Assembly (NCBI GenBank): GCA_964471325.1
Contig: CAYYFL010000014.1
Location: 1 to 38,525 of the forward strand
Reading direction: 5' to 3'
Source: Velamenicoccus sp964471325
GTDB lineage: Bacteria; Omnitrophota; Gorgyraeia; Velamenicoccales; Velamenicoccaceae
Length of the DNA: 38,525 nucleotides
In this document: positions 26,140 through 34,856 of the stretch, in pieces
How the letters are laid out: each line of letters begins with the position of its first letter
Numbering within the stretch: the first letter of the stretch is position 1
Notes under the pieces: model-generated
Seen by the model: only the letters and a program-made list of their open reading frames with translations
What the model was told of the DNA's origin: nothing
Database searches by the model: none
Translations under genes and position numbers: made by a program

Positions 26140-28982
26140 TTGCGAAGGATCTCCTTAAGATATTGCCCTGTATACGACCGGCGTTGCGCGGCGAGCTCCT
26201 CAGGGCTCCCCGCGGCCACAACCTCGCCCCCCTGATCTCCGCCCTCAGGCCCGAGATCAATACAATAATCTGCACTCTTGATGACATCCAGGTTATGTTC
26301 CACGACCAGCACTGTATTGCCCAGATCAACCAACTTCTGGAGAACACCCAGCAGTTTCTCGACGTCGGCGAAGTGAAGCCCTGTCGTCGGCTCATCAAGG
26401 ATATAGAGCGTCCGGCCGGTCGAGCGTTTGCAGAGTTCGCTTGCCAGCTTGACGCGCTGGGCCTCGCCGCCGGAAAGCGTCGTGGCCGACTGGCCCAATT
26501 GGATATACCCCAGGCCCACGTCGTAAAGAGTCTGCAGGGTGTCTTTGATCCGCGGGATATTCTCGAAAAGGCGCAAGGCCTCTTCAACGGACATGTCCAG
26601 GACCTGCGCGATGGAATAACCCTTATATTTTACCTCCAGCGTCGCCTCGTTAAAACGCTCCCCCTGGCAGACTTCGCACTTCACATAGACGTCCGGAAGA
26701 AAATGCATCTCGATCTTCTTGATGCCGTCTCCCGAACACGCCTCGCACCGCCCGCCCTTCACATTAAAGCTGAAACGCCCCGGCCGATAGCCGCGCGCCT
26801 TGGACTCCGGCAACCTGGAAAACAAATCGCGGATCACAGAAAATACGCCCACATAGGTCGCCGGATTGGAACGCGGCGTCCTGCCGATCGGAGACTGGTC
26901 GACCACGATCACTTTGTCGATGCGTTCGGCGCCGGTAAGCTTCTTAAACTCTCCTGTCTTGACGCGTGAACGATAGAGCCGGCGTGAGAGCGCCTTATAT
27001 AGCGTCTCGTCGATCAACGTCGATTTCCCGGAACCAGAGACGCCGCTAACGCAGATAAAAACGCCGAGAGGGAATTTGACATCGATGCCTTTCAGGTTAT
27101 GGGTTGTGGCCCCCCTGATCTCCAGGCAGGGTCGTCCGCGGTAGTCGCGCCGTTTTTGCGGCGTGCGGATCGACATCTGCCCCGTCAAAAACTTGGCCGT
27201 CAGGGATTCTTTTGATTTCAAAAGCTCATCGAATGTCCCGCTGAACAATACCTCGCCGCCGTATTTGCCGGCGCCGGGACCCAGGTCGACGATGTGATCG
27301 GCCGCGCGCATCGTCGCCTCGTCATGCTCGACGACAAGCAAGGTATTGCCCAAATCTCTCAACGACTGAAGCGTCGCCAGGAGCTTGGCGTTATCGCGGG
27401 CATGCAGCCCGATGCTCGGCTCATCCAGACAGTAGAGGACACCGACGAGCCCGGAACCTACCTGGGTCGCCAGGCGGATCCTCTGGAATTCCCCTCCCGA
27501 CAGCGTGGCGCTCTTGCGGTCCAGCGTCAGATATCCCAGACCGACATTCAGACAAAACGATAATTTTTCCCGCACATCCTTGAGGGCCTGTGAGGCGATC
27601 TGCTTGTCTTGCGGGCTCAACGGCAGGGTATCGAAAAAAATATACGCTTGCTGGATCGTCATACGCGTGACGTCCCAGATCGAACGCTCCTGGATGGTCA
27701 CGGCGAGACTTTCCTTTTTCAGGCGCGAACCATGGCAGACCGGACAGGGCATCTGCGACATAAATTTAGAAATTTCTTCCTTCAAAAACAGACTGTCCGT
27801 CTGGCTGAAAAGCCTCTCTAGATGCGGGATCAACCCCTCAAAAGGCCTGTTCCAGATGACGGTATCGCAGCCGTGAAGGATCGCATGGCGCACCTCTTTG
27901 GGTAATTGATAAAATGGAGTCGCCAGATCAAATCCGAGACGGCGCGATAATTCACGCAACAAGGCCCGATAGTATAAAAGATACCCCCTGCCGCCCCGCT
28001 TCCACGGCTCCAGTGCCCCTTCAAGGATGGATTTCCTCTTGTCGGGAATGATCAGATCCGCGTCAAATTCCATTTTCATGCCCAGGCCGTTGCAGGCAGG
28101 ACATGCCCCATAGGGGGTATTGAAAGAAAAAATGCGAGGCTCAATCTCGGGGATGTTGATGCCGCAGGCCGCGCAGGCATACTTCTCGCTATAGGTCTTC
28201 TCGTGCGGCTCCTGCGGATCTCCGGCCTGCACGACGATCACAAGGCCGTTGCCGAAACGCAGGGCCGTCTCGATGGAATCGGTCAGCCGCGTCTTTGAGC
28301 CCGGCGAGACGGAGATCCTGTCCACGACGGCCTCGATACGATGGGCCTTATAGCGCGCCAAGGGTACTTCTTCATTAAGCTCATAGACCTTGCCGTCGAC
28401 ACGCGCCCTCACGAAGCCCTGCTTCTGCAGCTGCGCCAGGATCTTGCGGTATTCGCCTTTGCGGCCGCGCACGACAGGAGACAGGATCTCGACTTTCGTG
28501 CCCTCTTTGAGCCGCAGCAGCTGCTCGACGATCTCCTGCGCGCTCTGTTTGGAGATGCGGCGGCCGCATTGCGGGCAATGCGGGATGCCCACGCGGGCAA
28601 ACAACAACCTCAGATAATCGTATATCTCCGTCTGGGTGCCGACGGTCGAACGCGGGTTGCCTCCGGCCGTCCTCTGCTCGATGGAGATCGTCGGCGACAA
28701 TCCTTCGATCACGTCGACATGCGGCTTCTGCAGCTGCTCCAAAAACTGACGGGCGTAACTCGAAAGGCTTTCGACATACCGGCGCTGGCCCTCGGCATAG
28801 ATCGTATCGAAAACGAGGGAAGACTTTCCCGACCCGGAAAGCCCCGTCACCACGACAAGCTTGTTGCGCGGGATTTCCAACCGGATGTTTTTCAGATTGT
28901 GCTCGCGGGCACCTTGAATGATTAAATGTTGAAGCTTTCCCGCATCTGCAGCACGTCTCTCTTCTGGTCTATTATCCATCAT
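26136..28982 (-). CDS. uvrA: Excinuclease ABC subunit A
   Basis: A 948-residue DNA-damage recognition ATPase of nucleotide excision repair. It has two ABC ATPase modules. The first has Walker A TGLSGSGKSS near residue 50 and signature LSGGEFQRIRLA; the second has GVSGSGKSTL and LSGGEAQRVKLA, followed by LYILDEPTTGLH. Two zinc modules are visible: CAAC...CPAC and CEAC...CEVC. The UvrB-binding segment and insertion domain are intact, and the length is typical. The start is one of two adjacent ATG codons at 28982/28979; neither has a clear ribosome-binding site. Transcription continues into the TPR gene. Confidence 0.97.
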   Translation of the reverse strand: MMDNRPEERRAADAGKLQHLIIQGAREHNLKNIRLEIPRNKLVVVTGLSGSGKSSLVFDTIYAEGQRRYVESLSSYARQFLEQLQKPHVDVIEGLSPTISIEQRTAGGNPRSTVGTQTEIYDYLRLLFARVGIPHCPQCGRRISKQSAQEIVEQLLRLKEGTKVEILSPVVRGRKGEYRKILAQLQKQGFVRARVDGKVYELNEEVPLARYKAHRIEAVVDRISVSPGSKTRLTDSIETALRFGNGLVIVVQAGDPQEPHEKTYSEKYACAACGINIPEIEPRIFSFNTPYGACPACNGLGMKMEFDADLIIPDKRKSILEGALEPWKRGGRGYLLYYRALLRELSRRLGFDLATPFYQLPKEVRHAILHGCDTVIWNRPFEGLIPHLERLFSQTDSLFLKEEISKFMSQMPCPVCHGSRLKKESLAVTIQERSIWDVTRMTIQQAYIFFDTLPLSPQDKQIASQALKDVREKLSFCLNVGLGYLTLDRKSATLSGGEFQRIRLATQVGSGLVGVLYCLDEPSIGLHARDNAKLLATLQSLRDLGNTLLVVEHDEATMRAADHIVDLGPGAGKYGGEVLFSGTFDELLKSKESLTAKFLTGQMSIRTPQKRRDYRGRPCLEIRGATTHNLKGIDVKFPLGVFICVSGVSGSGKSTLIDETLYKALSRRLYRSRVKTGEFKKLTGAERIDKVIVVDQSPIGRTPRSNPATYVGVFSVIRDLFSRLPESKARGYRPGRFSFNVKGGRCEACSGDGIKKIEMHFLPDVYVKCEVCQGERFNEATLEVKYKGYSIAQVLDMSVEEALRLFENIPRIKDTLQTLYDVGLGYIQLGQSATTLSGGEAQRVKLASELCKRSTGRTLYILDEPTTGLHFADVEKLLGVLQKLVDLGNTVLVVEHNLDVIKSADYCIDLGPEGGDQGGEVVAAGSPEELAAQRRSYTGQYLKEILRK

Positions 28983-29096
28983 TAATTTAAGCTAAAATTT
29001 TTGAACTAGATTAAGGTCGCTCGGGAAAGCTTCGTTCTTTCCTCCATCAATAAAAAATGGGGAAAGAACTCAAATGCCGTGTCGTCATGGCGGGCA

Positions 29097-29157
29097 CCCC
29101 CACTGTCTTGTTTTGATTGTCCAATGCCATCCGACAAACAAAGCAAGACAGCGGGGG
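29097..29157 (-). other. Long hairpin downstream of the small basic protein gene
   Basis: Arms CCCCC-x-CTGTCTTG and CAAGACAGCGGGGG pair over about 14 bp with one wobble, and an inner TTGTC/GACAA pair extends the structure. A second hairpin with 9-bp perfect arms lies at 29034-29069. Neither is followed by a T-run on the minus strand, so they may be mRNA 3'-end stabilisers rather than intrinsic terminators. Confidence 0.55.
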
Positions 29158-29168
29158 TTCTCGTTGAA

Positions 29169-29414
29169 CTACTTCTTCTTCGATTTCTTCTTGCCACCCC
29201 TGATCAACTTGGCGCAGGCCACATCACCCTGCTTGTCAAGAAAATAGAGGTAACCGTCTTTCTTATCGACGCCGACTTTTGCGACTTTTTTCGGCTTGCC
29301 GCCTTTCTTCTTGCCCCTGGCCATCACGGCGCAAGAAACGTCGCCAGCCTTGTCAATAAAGTAAAGATACCCCTTCTGCCTCTTCACTCCAACCTTTGCT
29401 ACTTTCTGTGCCAT
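29169..29414 (-). CDS. Small basic protein made of two tandem copies of one motif
   Basis: An 81-residue, very lysine-rich protein. Two ~37-residue copies follow each other: KVAKVGVKRQKGYLYFIDK with GDVSCAVMARGKKK, then KVAKVGVDKKDGYLYFLDK with GDVACAKLIRGGKKK. The ending is KKKSKKK. I recall similar proteins as uncharacterised in several bacterial groups, and no function is known to me. The ribosome-binding site GGAGGTGATC is a ten-base match to the 3' end of typical 16S rRNA, spaced four bases from the ATG at 29414, which suggests high expression. Basic charge suggests nucleic-acid or ribosome binding. It lies 33 bases after nadX. Confidence 0.85.
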   Translation of the reverse strand: MAQKVAKVGVKRQKGYLYFIDKAGDVSCAVMARGKKKGGKPKKVAKVGVDKKDGYLYFLDKQGDVACAKLIRGGKKKSKKK

Positions 29415-29447
29415 CTAAGATCACCTCCTCTCCTTATGTATTTTAAA

Positions 29448-30263
29448 TCACGAACCTATACGCACCGCATCCGAAAATCCCGCCAGAGATGCCACCGCAG
29501 AAAGAATGGCCAGATAACTGGTTTTGGGATTATCGGGACTTGCCGTGTTTTCGCAGGAGATCTTCAAGCGCGCCGCCGTCGAGACGACGTCGATCTCGTG
29601 GACGTTCCTGCGGAGGGCCGGATCGGCCCATATTTGGACCTTGACCTTCACGCGCGGTCCTGCCGCCAGCTGCAACAGCGCGACCACATTGATGTTCTGA
29701 GGAAAAAACTTGACGGCCTGGGCCGCATGTCCCGAAAAGATCAGCGTCTTTTTTCTGATCCCGGCGAGATCGACCTTGTGCGTCTTAAAAAATGCCGCGC
29801 CGGCCAGGGCCTTGGGAGGTTTGCTCGTATTCAGCGTCAGCGAAGAAATGCCGACGGCCGAGAGGGCCCGGATGCCGTCCAAGCCGCAGATGGCGCCGCT
29901 CGGCAAAAGAAACCTGGCGCCGGTCTTCCTTGAAATCGAAATCAATTCTTTCTCTCGGCCCAGGATGCCGCCGATGCTCATCGAAAGGATGCCCTTGCCT
30001 GCAGAAAGGCTCTGACGCGCGATAGAATAGGAAACAGCGGCGGATGCCGCCTCCACGACAAGGTCGGAGGCGGCAATCAAATGCGCGGCATCCAGGACCT
30101 TCGCCCGGCGGCATATGCGCAAAAGGGCTTCTGCTTTCTTTTGGCAGGCATCGCAGACGGCAACAATAGAAAGCTTTTCAGACAGCTGTCTCTCGATGAT
30201 CCTGGCCAGGCTTGTGCCGATCGCCCCGCAACCGATGATGCCTACTTTTAGTTTATTTTTCAA
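29448..30263 (-). CDS. nadX: L-aspartate dehydrogenase
   Basis: A 271-residue NAD(P)-dependent dehydrogenase that makes iminoaspartate, the first step of NAD synthesis, in place of L-aspartate oxidase NadB. It has an N-terminal Rossmann motif (GIIGCGAIGTSLAR) and family segments LLPSGAICGLDGIRAL, FPQNINVVALLQLA and a C-terminal ENTASPDNPKTSYLA. I place the start at TTG 30263, four bases after GAGG; a GTG at 30269 overlaps that site. The gap to panC is filled by an inverted repeat (see the repeat entry at 30271-30335). Confidence 0.9.
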   Translation of the reverse strand: MKNKLKVGIIGCGAIGTSLARIIERQLSEKLSIVAVCDACQKKAEALLRICRRAKVLDAAHLIAASDLVVEAASAAVSYSIARQSLSAGKGILSMSIGGILGREKELISISRKTGARFLLPSGAICGLDGIRALSAVGISSLTLNTSKPPKALAGAAFFKTHKVDLAGIRKKTLIFSGHAAQAVKFFPQNINVVALLQLAAGPRVKVKVQIWADPALRRNVHEIDVVSTAARLKISCENTASPDNPKTSYLAILSAVASLAGFSDAVRIGS

Positions 30264-30270
30264 ATGCACC

Positions 30271-30335
30271 TCGTTAATAAGTAGTCAGTAAAAACGGTTT
30301 TGCTGACTACTATTTACTGTCTTCTGCCTGCCCTC
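30271..30335. repeat. Intergenic inverted repeat, copy A (panC-nadX junction)
   Basis: AGTAGTCAG (30280-30288) pairs with CTGACTACT (30303-30311) around an AT-rich loop, flanked by TTTACTGTCTTCTGCC-type sequence. The repeat supplies the last codons and stop of panC and ends next to the nadX ribosome-binding site. The core TTAATAAGTAGTCAGTAAA is shared with copy B. Confidence 0.8.
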
Positions 30336-31168
30336 AAAAACGTGTTATCGATCAGGCGCGTCTTTCCGATATATACGGCCAGCAGCAGCAAAGCGTCTCG
30401 GCCGACCGTCTTGACGCGCTCAAAAGTCTTTTTGTCGACAATCTCGATGTAGTCTATCCGCGCCGACGGCGTATGCGCAATAAAATCTTCCAGCATGCGG
30501 CGGATCTTCTGCGCGTCGCGCTGGCCGGTGGCCACGGCGTGTTCTGCCGACTTCAACGCCTGAAACAGAACAACCGCCTCCCGTCTCTCCTTGGGCGAAA
30601 GATAAGTATTGCGCGAACTCATGGCCAGACCGTCAGACTCACGTACGGTCGGCACGACCTTGATGCCCGTGGGCATGTCCAGGTCTTCAACCGTCCTGCG
30701 GATGACCGCAACCTGCTGGGCATCTTTCTGCCCGAAATAAGCCGTATCGGCCGACGCAATATTCAGCAATTTGGTCACAACCGTCGCCACGCCGGTAAAA
30801 TGCCCTGGGCGGGTACGGCCGCAATATTCGTCCGAGAGGCCTCGCACCTCGACAAAAGTACAGAACCCTTCCGGATAAAGCTCGCGGGCGGGCGGCGCAA
30901 AAACAAAATCCGCCAGACCCCTTAAAAGGCCCATATCTCTTTTAAGGTCCCGCGGATACGTTTTGAAATCTTCCCTGGGGCCGAACTGGATCGGGTTCAC
31001 GAAGATGCTGACCACAACGACGTCGTTGTCTTGGCGCGCCTGGCGGACAAGGCTCAAATGCCCTTCATGCAAAAAACCCATGGTCGGGACAAAACCGATG
31101 CGGCGGCCCCTCTTGCGGCACCGCCCGAGTTCCAGACGCAATGCGGCGATTGTCGTGATAAGCTTCAT
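30314..31168 (-). CDS. panC: Pantothenate synthetase
   Basis: A 284-residue ligase that joins D-pantoate and beta-alanine with ATP to give pantothenate. It contains the nucleotidyltransferase motif FVPTMGFLHEGHLSLV (HxGH), FVNPIQFGPREDF, GHFTGVATVV, YFGQKDAQQ and the KMSKS-like SSRNTYLS. The length is typical. The final residues (AGRRQ) and stop are formed by an intergenic repeat, so the C-terminus differs from relatives. It follows the PspC gene by 12 bases. No panB or panD is in the window. Confidence 0.95.
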   Translation of the reverse strand: MKLITTIAALRLELGRCRKRGRRIGFVPTMGFLHEGHLSLVRQARQDNDVVVVSIFVNPIQFGPREDFKTYPRDLKRDMGLLRGLADFVFAPPARELYPEGFCTFVEVRGLSDEYCGRTRPGHFTGVATVVTKLLNIASADTAYFGQKDAQQVAVIRRTVEDLDMPTGIKVVPTVRESDGLAMSSRNTYLSPKERREAVVLFQALKSAEHAVATGQRDAQKIRRMLEDFIAHTPSARIDYIEIVDKKTFERVKTVGRDALLLLAVYIGKTRLIDNTFLRAGRRQ

Positions 31169-31180
31169 GCGTTTAGCGTA

Positions 31181-31375
31181 TCAACCCTTGATCTCTTCCT
31201 GGGTCGGCATGGCAAACCAACAGATGAAATAAAGGACGATGGTGAAGCCCCATAAAAAAATGCCGACCAGAAAAATGATCCTGACCAGCGTCGGATCGAC
31301 GTTAAAATACTCACCGAGGCCGGCGCAGACGCCGGCGATCTTCTTGCCCTGCGTCACCCTATACAATCTTTTCAC
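31181..31375 (-). CDS. PspC-domain membrane protein
   Basis: A 64-residue protein that is almost only a PspC domain: KRLYRVTQGKKIAGVCAGLGEYFNVDPTLVRI followed by a transmembrane helix (IIFLVGIFLWGFTIVLYFICW). PspC domains occur in phage-shock-type envelope-stress proteins. The GTG at 31375 has GGAGG seven bases upstream; the longer frame is inside folK. It overlaps the end of folK by 17 bases. Confidence 0.9.
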   Translation of the reverse strand: MKRLYRVTQGKKIAGVCAGLGEYFNVDPTLVRIIFLVGIFLWGFTIVLYFICWFAMPTQEEIKG

Positions 31376-31856
31376 AGAACTTCCTCCATCGGCCCTGATC
31401 ACCGAGCCCGCCGAGCATCCGGGCCACTGTCTCTTTGGTCTGCGGATCGACAAGATCCGGGACCAAGTCTGCCAGGGGTTTAAGCACAAAAAAACGCGCA
31501 CGGACCCCCGGATGCGGTATCGTCAGGCCCGCCCCTTTGACGATTTGCGAGCCGCAATAAAGAATGTCGAGATCGATGGTCCTCGGCCCCCTCGGCTCCA
31601 GCCTTCTGCGCCCCAAAGTTTGTTCGATTCCGCCGAGGAGCTTCAGGAGGCCGGTTGGGTCAACCGTCGTTTCCACCTCGGCAACCAGATTCAGATAATC
31701 CGGCTGCTTTGTACCCGTATCCCACGGCGCTGTCTCATAAACGGCCGAAAGACGCAGAATACCGACCCCCGGGGATGCCCTTAAAAGATCGACAGCGCGG
31801 CGGATATTCTCAAGCCTGTCGCCAAGATTAGAACCCAAGCCGATATAACAGATCAT
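31359..31856 (-). CDS. folK: 6-hydroxymethyl-7,8-dihydropterin pyrophosphokinase
   Basis: A 165-residue kinase of folate synthesis that transfers pyrophosphate from ATP to hydroxymethyldihydropterin. Signature features are IGLGSNLGDR at the N-terminus, SAVYETAPWDTGTKQPDYLN, and the family motif RRRLEPRGPRTIDLDILYCG, followed by IPHPGVRARFFVLKPLADL. The start ATG at 31856 lies ten bases beyond the dapL stop; a TTG at 31880 would overlap dapL. No other folate gene is in the window. Confidence 0.94.
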   Translation of the reverse strand: MICYIGLGSNLGDRLENIRRAVDLLRASPGVGILRLSAVYETAPWDTGTKQPDYLNLVAEVETTVDPTGLLKLLGGIEQTLGRRRLEPRGPRTIDLDILYCGSQIVKGAGLTIPHPGVRARFFVLKPLADLVPDLVDPQTKETVARMLGGLGDQGRWRKFCEKIV

Positions 31857-31866
31857 CGGAGCCCGA

Positions 31867-33045
31867 TCAGAACTGGTCAACGAGATACACCTTCATCCGC
31901 TCGACGGCTTCCTGCAGCCTGGCCTTGTCCAGCGTCATGGCAAACCGCACATACCCTTCCCCGTACTTGCCGAACCCCACACCCGGCGTGGCCACAATAT
32001 TGGCCCTCTCCAGCAGGATCCGGGCGAACTCAACGGAAGACTTGGCTTTTTTGGGGAGCTTGACCCATACGTAAAAACTGGCCTTGGGTTTTTGGGCCTT
32101 CCAGCCGAGGCTGTTCAAGCCATCCACAAAGACCTGGCACCGCTCGCCGTAAATCTTGTTGTTCTGCTCGACCACAGAGGACCCCTCCCGCAGCGCCGCG
32201 AGGCCCGCCACCTGGATGGCCTGGAAAATGCCGGAGTCGATGTTGGATTTCACTCTCGCCAATGCCGCCACCACCCCCGCATGACCGCAGACCCAGCCCA
32301 ACCGCCAACCGGTCATATTGTACGTCTTGGAAAGAGAGTGGAATTCGACACCCACTTCTTTGGCGCCCGGCGTCTCGAGAAAGCTGACGGCCTTGAAACC
32401 GTCAAAAGCGACCTCCGAATACGCCGCATCATGGCAGATGACCACCTGATGCGCCTGCGCAAAAGCCACGACCTTCTCAAAAAAGGCGCTGTCGGCGACA
32501 GCGCCTGTCGGATTGTTCGGATAATTCAGAAACATCAATCTGGCCTTGTCGGCGACGGCGGGCGAAACGGCATCCAGGTCAGGCAAAAAACCGTTCGACT
32601 GCCGCAGGGGCATGGCATAAGGCTTGCCGTCGGCCAAGATCGTGGCATTGCGGTAAGGCGGATACCCCGGGTCCGGCACCAGCGTCACATCGCCCTTGTT
32701 AAGGAAGGCAACGGGTAAATGAGCGATGCCCTCTTTGGAACCGATAAGAGGCAAGACCTCCGTCGCAGGATCCAGCGTCACGCCGAACCTCTGCCGGTAC
32801 CAGTCTGCGATCGCCTCTCTCAATTCAGACATCCCCTGGTCCAACGCATAGCGATGATTCCTGGGGTCGCGCGCGGCCTCGTAAAGTTTTTCGATGACGA
32901 AAGGCGGGGTCGGGATGTCCGGATCTCCGACGCCCAGATCGATGATGTTGCGCCCTTCGGCCCTGGCCTTTCTCTTTGCGGCGTCGATCTCGGCAAAAAG
33001 ATACGGAGGCAGACTCTCCAATTTCTTCGACAGGACGATATCCAT
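31867..33045 (-). CDS. dapL: LL-diaminopimelate aminotransferase
   Basis: A 392-residue class I/II PLP aminotransferase. Markers: GVGDPDIPTP, RNHRYALDQGMSELREAI, YPNNPTGA, and the PLP lysine (Lys240) in FHSLSKTYNMTGWRLGW. The close link with dapA, dapB, dapF and lysA, and the absence of dapD/dapE-type genes, point to the direct conversion of tetrahydrodipicolinate to LL-diaminopimelate. The sequence resembles the DapL2 branch, but a related class I aminotransferase (for example aspartate aminotransferase) cannot be fully excluded by eye. It starts six bases after the dapB stop. Confidence 0.88.
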   Translation of the reverse strand: MDIVLSKKLESLPPYLFAEIDAAKRKARAEGRNIIDLGVGDPDIPTPPFVIEKLYEAARDPRNHRYALDQGMSELREAIADWYRQRFGVTLDPATEVLPLIGSKEGIAHLPVAFLNKGDVTLVPDPGYPPYRNATILADGKPYAMPLRQSNGFLPDLDAVSPAVADKARLMFLNYPNNPTGAVADSAFFEKVVAFAQAHQVVICHDAAYSEVAFDGFKAVSFLETPGAKEVGVEFHSLSKTYNMTGWRLGWVCGHAGVVAALARVKSNIDSGIFQAIQVAGLAALREGSSVVEQNNKIYGERCQVFVDGLNSLGWKAQKPKASFYVWVKLPKKAKSSVEFARILLERANIVATPGVGFGKYGEGYVRFAMTLDKARLQEAVERMKVYLVDQF

Positions 33046-33051
33046 AAGAAG

Positions 33052-33780
33052 CTAACTCCTCTGTGCTAAAACATCCGCCATGGTGTATAAGCCGTGTTTT
33101 TTCTTAACGACAAATTTCAGGGCCGCCAAAGCGCCCCTGGCGAAGATATCCCGCGTCTTGGCGCGATGGGAGATCGTGATCGTGTCCCACGGGCTCTCAA
33201 AAACGATCTCATGGTCGCCGACGATCTCCCCTTCCCGGATAGACCGAATCGGGACATCGTCGAGACTACGCTCCTGCTTCACGATATCGGCCAGGAACTT
33301 GGCCGTCCCCGAAGGCGCGTCTTTCTTGTGGACATGATGCGCCTCAGTCATGGAAACGCGATAATCCCCCGGCAGGGCCCGTGCGGCCTGCCGCGTCAAT
33401 TCGAAAAGCAGATTGACGCCGATCGACATGTTGGGAGAAAAAACCACGCCGATCGCCCTGGAGGCCTCGGCGATCTCTTTCTTCTGGTCTTCGGAAAAAC
33501 CCGTCGTCCCGATCACGATGGGTTTTTTGAATTTCACACAATATCGCAGATGATCCAGCGTCCCGTCCACAGAAGAAAAATCGATCAGGCCGTCGACATC
33601 GCGGATTAGCTCCTTGTCGGAAACGACCTCGACGCCGGCGATCTTCGTGCCGATCTCGGGATGCGTCAACCTCTCCAGAGCCAGGGATACCCGCAAGTCC
33701 GGATCATTTCCGGCCAGCTCGAGGATCCGCTGCCCCATCTTTCCCATGGCCCCGCTCACGCCAAGTTTAATTGGATTCAC
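33052..33780 (-). CDS. dapB: 4-hydroxy-tetrahydrodipicolinate reductase
   Basis: A 242-residue NAD(P)H-dependent reductase of the lysine/diaminopimelate pathway. It has the Rossmann motif GVSGAMGKMGQRI, DFSS, IGTTGF, FSPNMSIGVN and the substrate-binding signature EAHHVHKKDAPSGTA. The start is GTG 33780, six bases after a run of nine G residues that probably serves as ribosome-binding site. Such a G-run could also cause slippage or sequencing error, but the frame is intact. The gene lies 18 bases after dapA. Confidence 0.95.
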   Translation of the reverse strand: MNPIKLGVSGAMGKMGQRILELAGNDPDLRVSLALERLTHPEIGTKIAGVEVVSDKELIRDVDGLIDFSSVDGTLDHLRYCVKFKKPIVIGTTGFSEDQKKEIAEASRAIGVVFSPNMSIGVNLLFELTRQAARALPGDYRVSMTEAHHVHKKDAPSGTAKFLADIVKQERSLDDVPIRSIREGEIVGDHEIVFESPWDTITISHRAKTRDIFARGALAALKFVVKKKHGLYTMADVLAQRS

Positions 33781-33798
33781 TAAATACCCCCCCCCAAA

Positions 33799-34680
33799 CT
33801 ATTTCAAAAGCCCGTATTCCTTCAGGGCTGTTTTCAGCTTTGCCAGGCTCTCCGGCGCCATCTCGCACATCGGCAGTCGTAAAGACGGCTCGCACATACC
33901 TAAAAGCCCCATCGCCGTTTTGACGGGAATCGGGTTGGTTTCGATAAACATCGCCTTCACCAAAGGCGCAAGCCGGTAATGCAGGCGCTGCGCTTTTGCG
34001 ATATCGCCCGAGGCAAAAGACGCCACCATTTCCTTGACGTCTTTCGGGACGATGTTGGCAACGACCGAAACGATCCCGGCGCCGCCGATCGCCATGAGCG
34101 GCAGCGTCAATGCGTCGTCTCCGGATGTCACGGTAAAATTTTTCCCGCAGAGGGCTATGACACGGGACATCTGTTCCAGCGAACCGCTGGCCTCTTTGAC
34201 GGCAACGATATTCTTGCAGTCCGCCGCCAGCCGTGCGAGCGTCTCGGGCTCTATATTGACGGCTGTCCGGGAAGCAATATTGTAGAGCATGATCGGGATC
34301 TTGACGCTTTTGGCAATCTCCCTGAAATGCAGATACAGCCCTTTTTGCGTCGGTTTATTGTAATACGGAGAAACAAGCAGGAGACCGTCGGCGCCGGCCT
34401 TCTCGGCCTTGCGGCTCATCATGACGGCTTCCGCCGTGGAATTCGATCCGGTGCCCGCGATGACAGGGATCTTGCCTTTGGCCGCCTGGATACATATCTC
34501 GATCACCCGCTCGTGCTCGTCGTAATCCAGCGTCGCGGATTCCCCGGTCGTGCCGCACGGGACAATCCCGTCCGATCCGTTTTTGATATGAAAAGCGACC
34601 AGGCCTCTTAAAGCCCTTTCATCAATGGAGCCGTCTTCGGCAAAAGGCGTCACCAATGCTACAACCGAACCTCTGAACAT
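33799..34680 (-). CDS. dapA: 4-hydroxy-tetrahydrodipicolinate synthase
   Basis: A 293-residue Schiff-base aldolase that condenses pyruvate and aspartate semialdehyde. Markers are PCGTTGESATL, SPYYNKPTQKGLYLHF, Tyr133 and Arg138 in LYNIASRTA, and the catalytic Lys162 in VAVKEASGS. The length is standard. The ATG at 34680 has GAGGGGG four to five bases upstream. The 171-bp gap to dapF is filled by repeat copy B. Confidence 0.96.
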   Translation of the reverse strand: MFRGSVVALVTPFAEDGSIDERALRGLVAFHIKNGSDGIVPCGTTGESATLDYDEHERVIEICIQAAKGKIPVIAGTGSNSTAEAVMMSRKAEKAGADGLLLVSPYYNKPTQKGLYLHFREIAKSVKIPIMLYNIASRTAVNIEPETLARLAADCKNIVAVKEASGSLEQMSRVIALCGKNFTVTSGDDALTLPLMAIGGAGIVSVVANIVPKDVKEMVASFASGDIAKAQRLHYRLAPLVKAMFIETNPIPVKTAMGLLGMCEPSLRLPMCEMAPESLAKLKTALKEYGLLK

Positions 34681-34689
34681 AAAACCCCC

Positions 34690-34856
34690 TCTTAATAAGT
34701 AGTCAGTAAATAGAAGGCAGTAGACAGTAAAAAATTAACAAGAACTAAAAACTTAACTGATTTCTCTTTTTTCAATCTATACACGTTATCTTGGCGACAA
34801 AAATCCATTTTATATTTATGCTTTTACTGACTGCTATCTACTGGCTGCTGATTACT
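34690..34856. repeat. Intergenic inverted repeat, copy B (dapF-dapA junction)
   Basis: Arms around 34692-34730 (TTAATAAGTAGTCAGTAAA then GGCAGTAGACAGTAA) and 34823-34854 (TTTACTGACTGCTATCTACTGG and on) flank roughly 90 bp of AT-rich sequence. The right-hand arm touches the dapF stop codon and the left-hand arm ends at the dapA ribosome-binding site. No gene is present in this stretch. Confidence 0.8.

Noticed and set aside
29006..29197. Small minus-strand frame between uvrA and the basic protein gene
   Set aside because: It overlaps hairpins and the end of the upstream gene, with a low-complexity product and no start signals.
33781..33798. Frameshift at the run of nine G residues upstream of dapB
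   Set aside because: The run lies between genes, before the dapB start, so both dapA and dapB frames are intact whatever its length.
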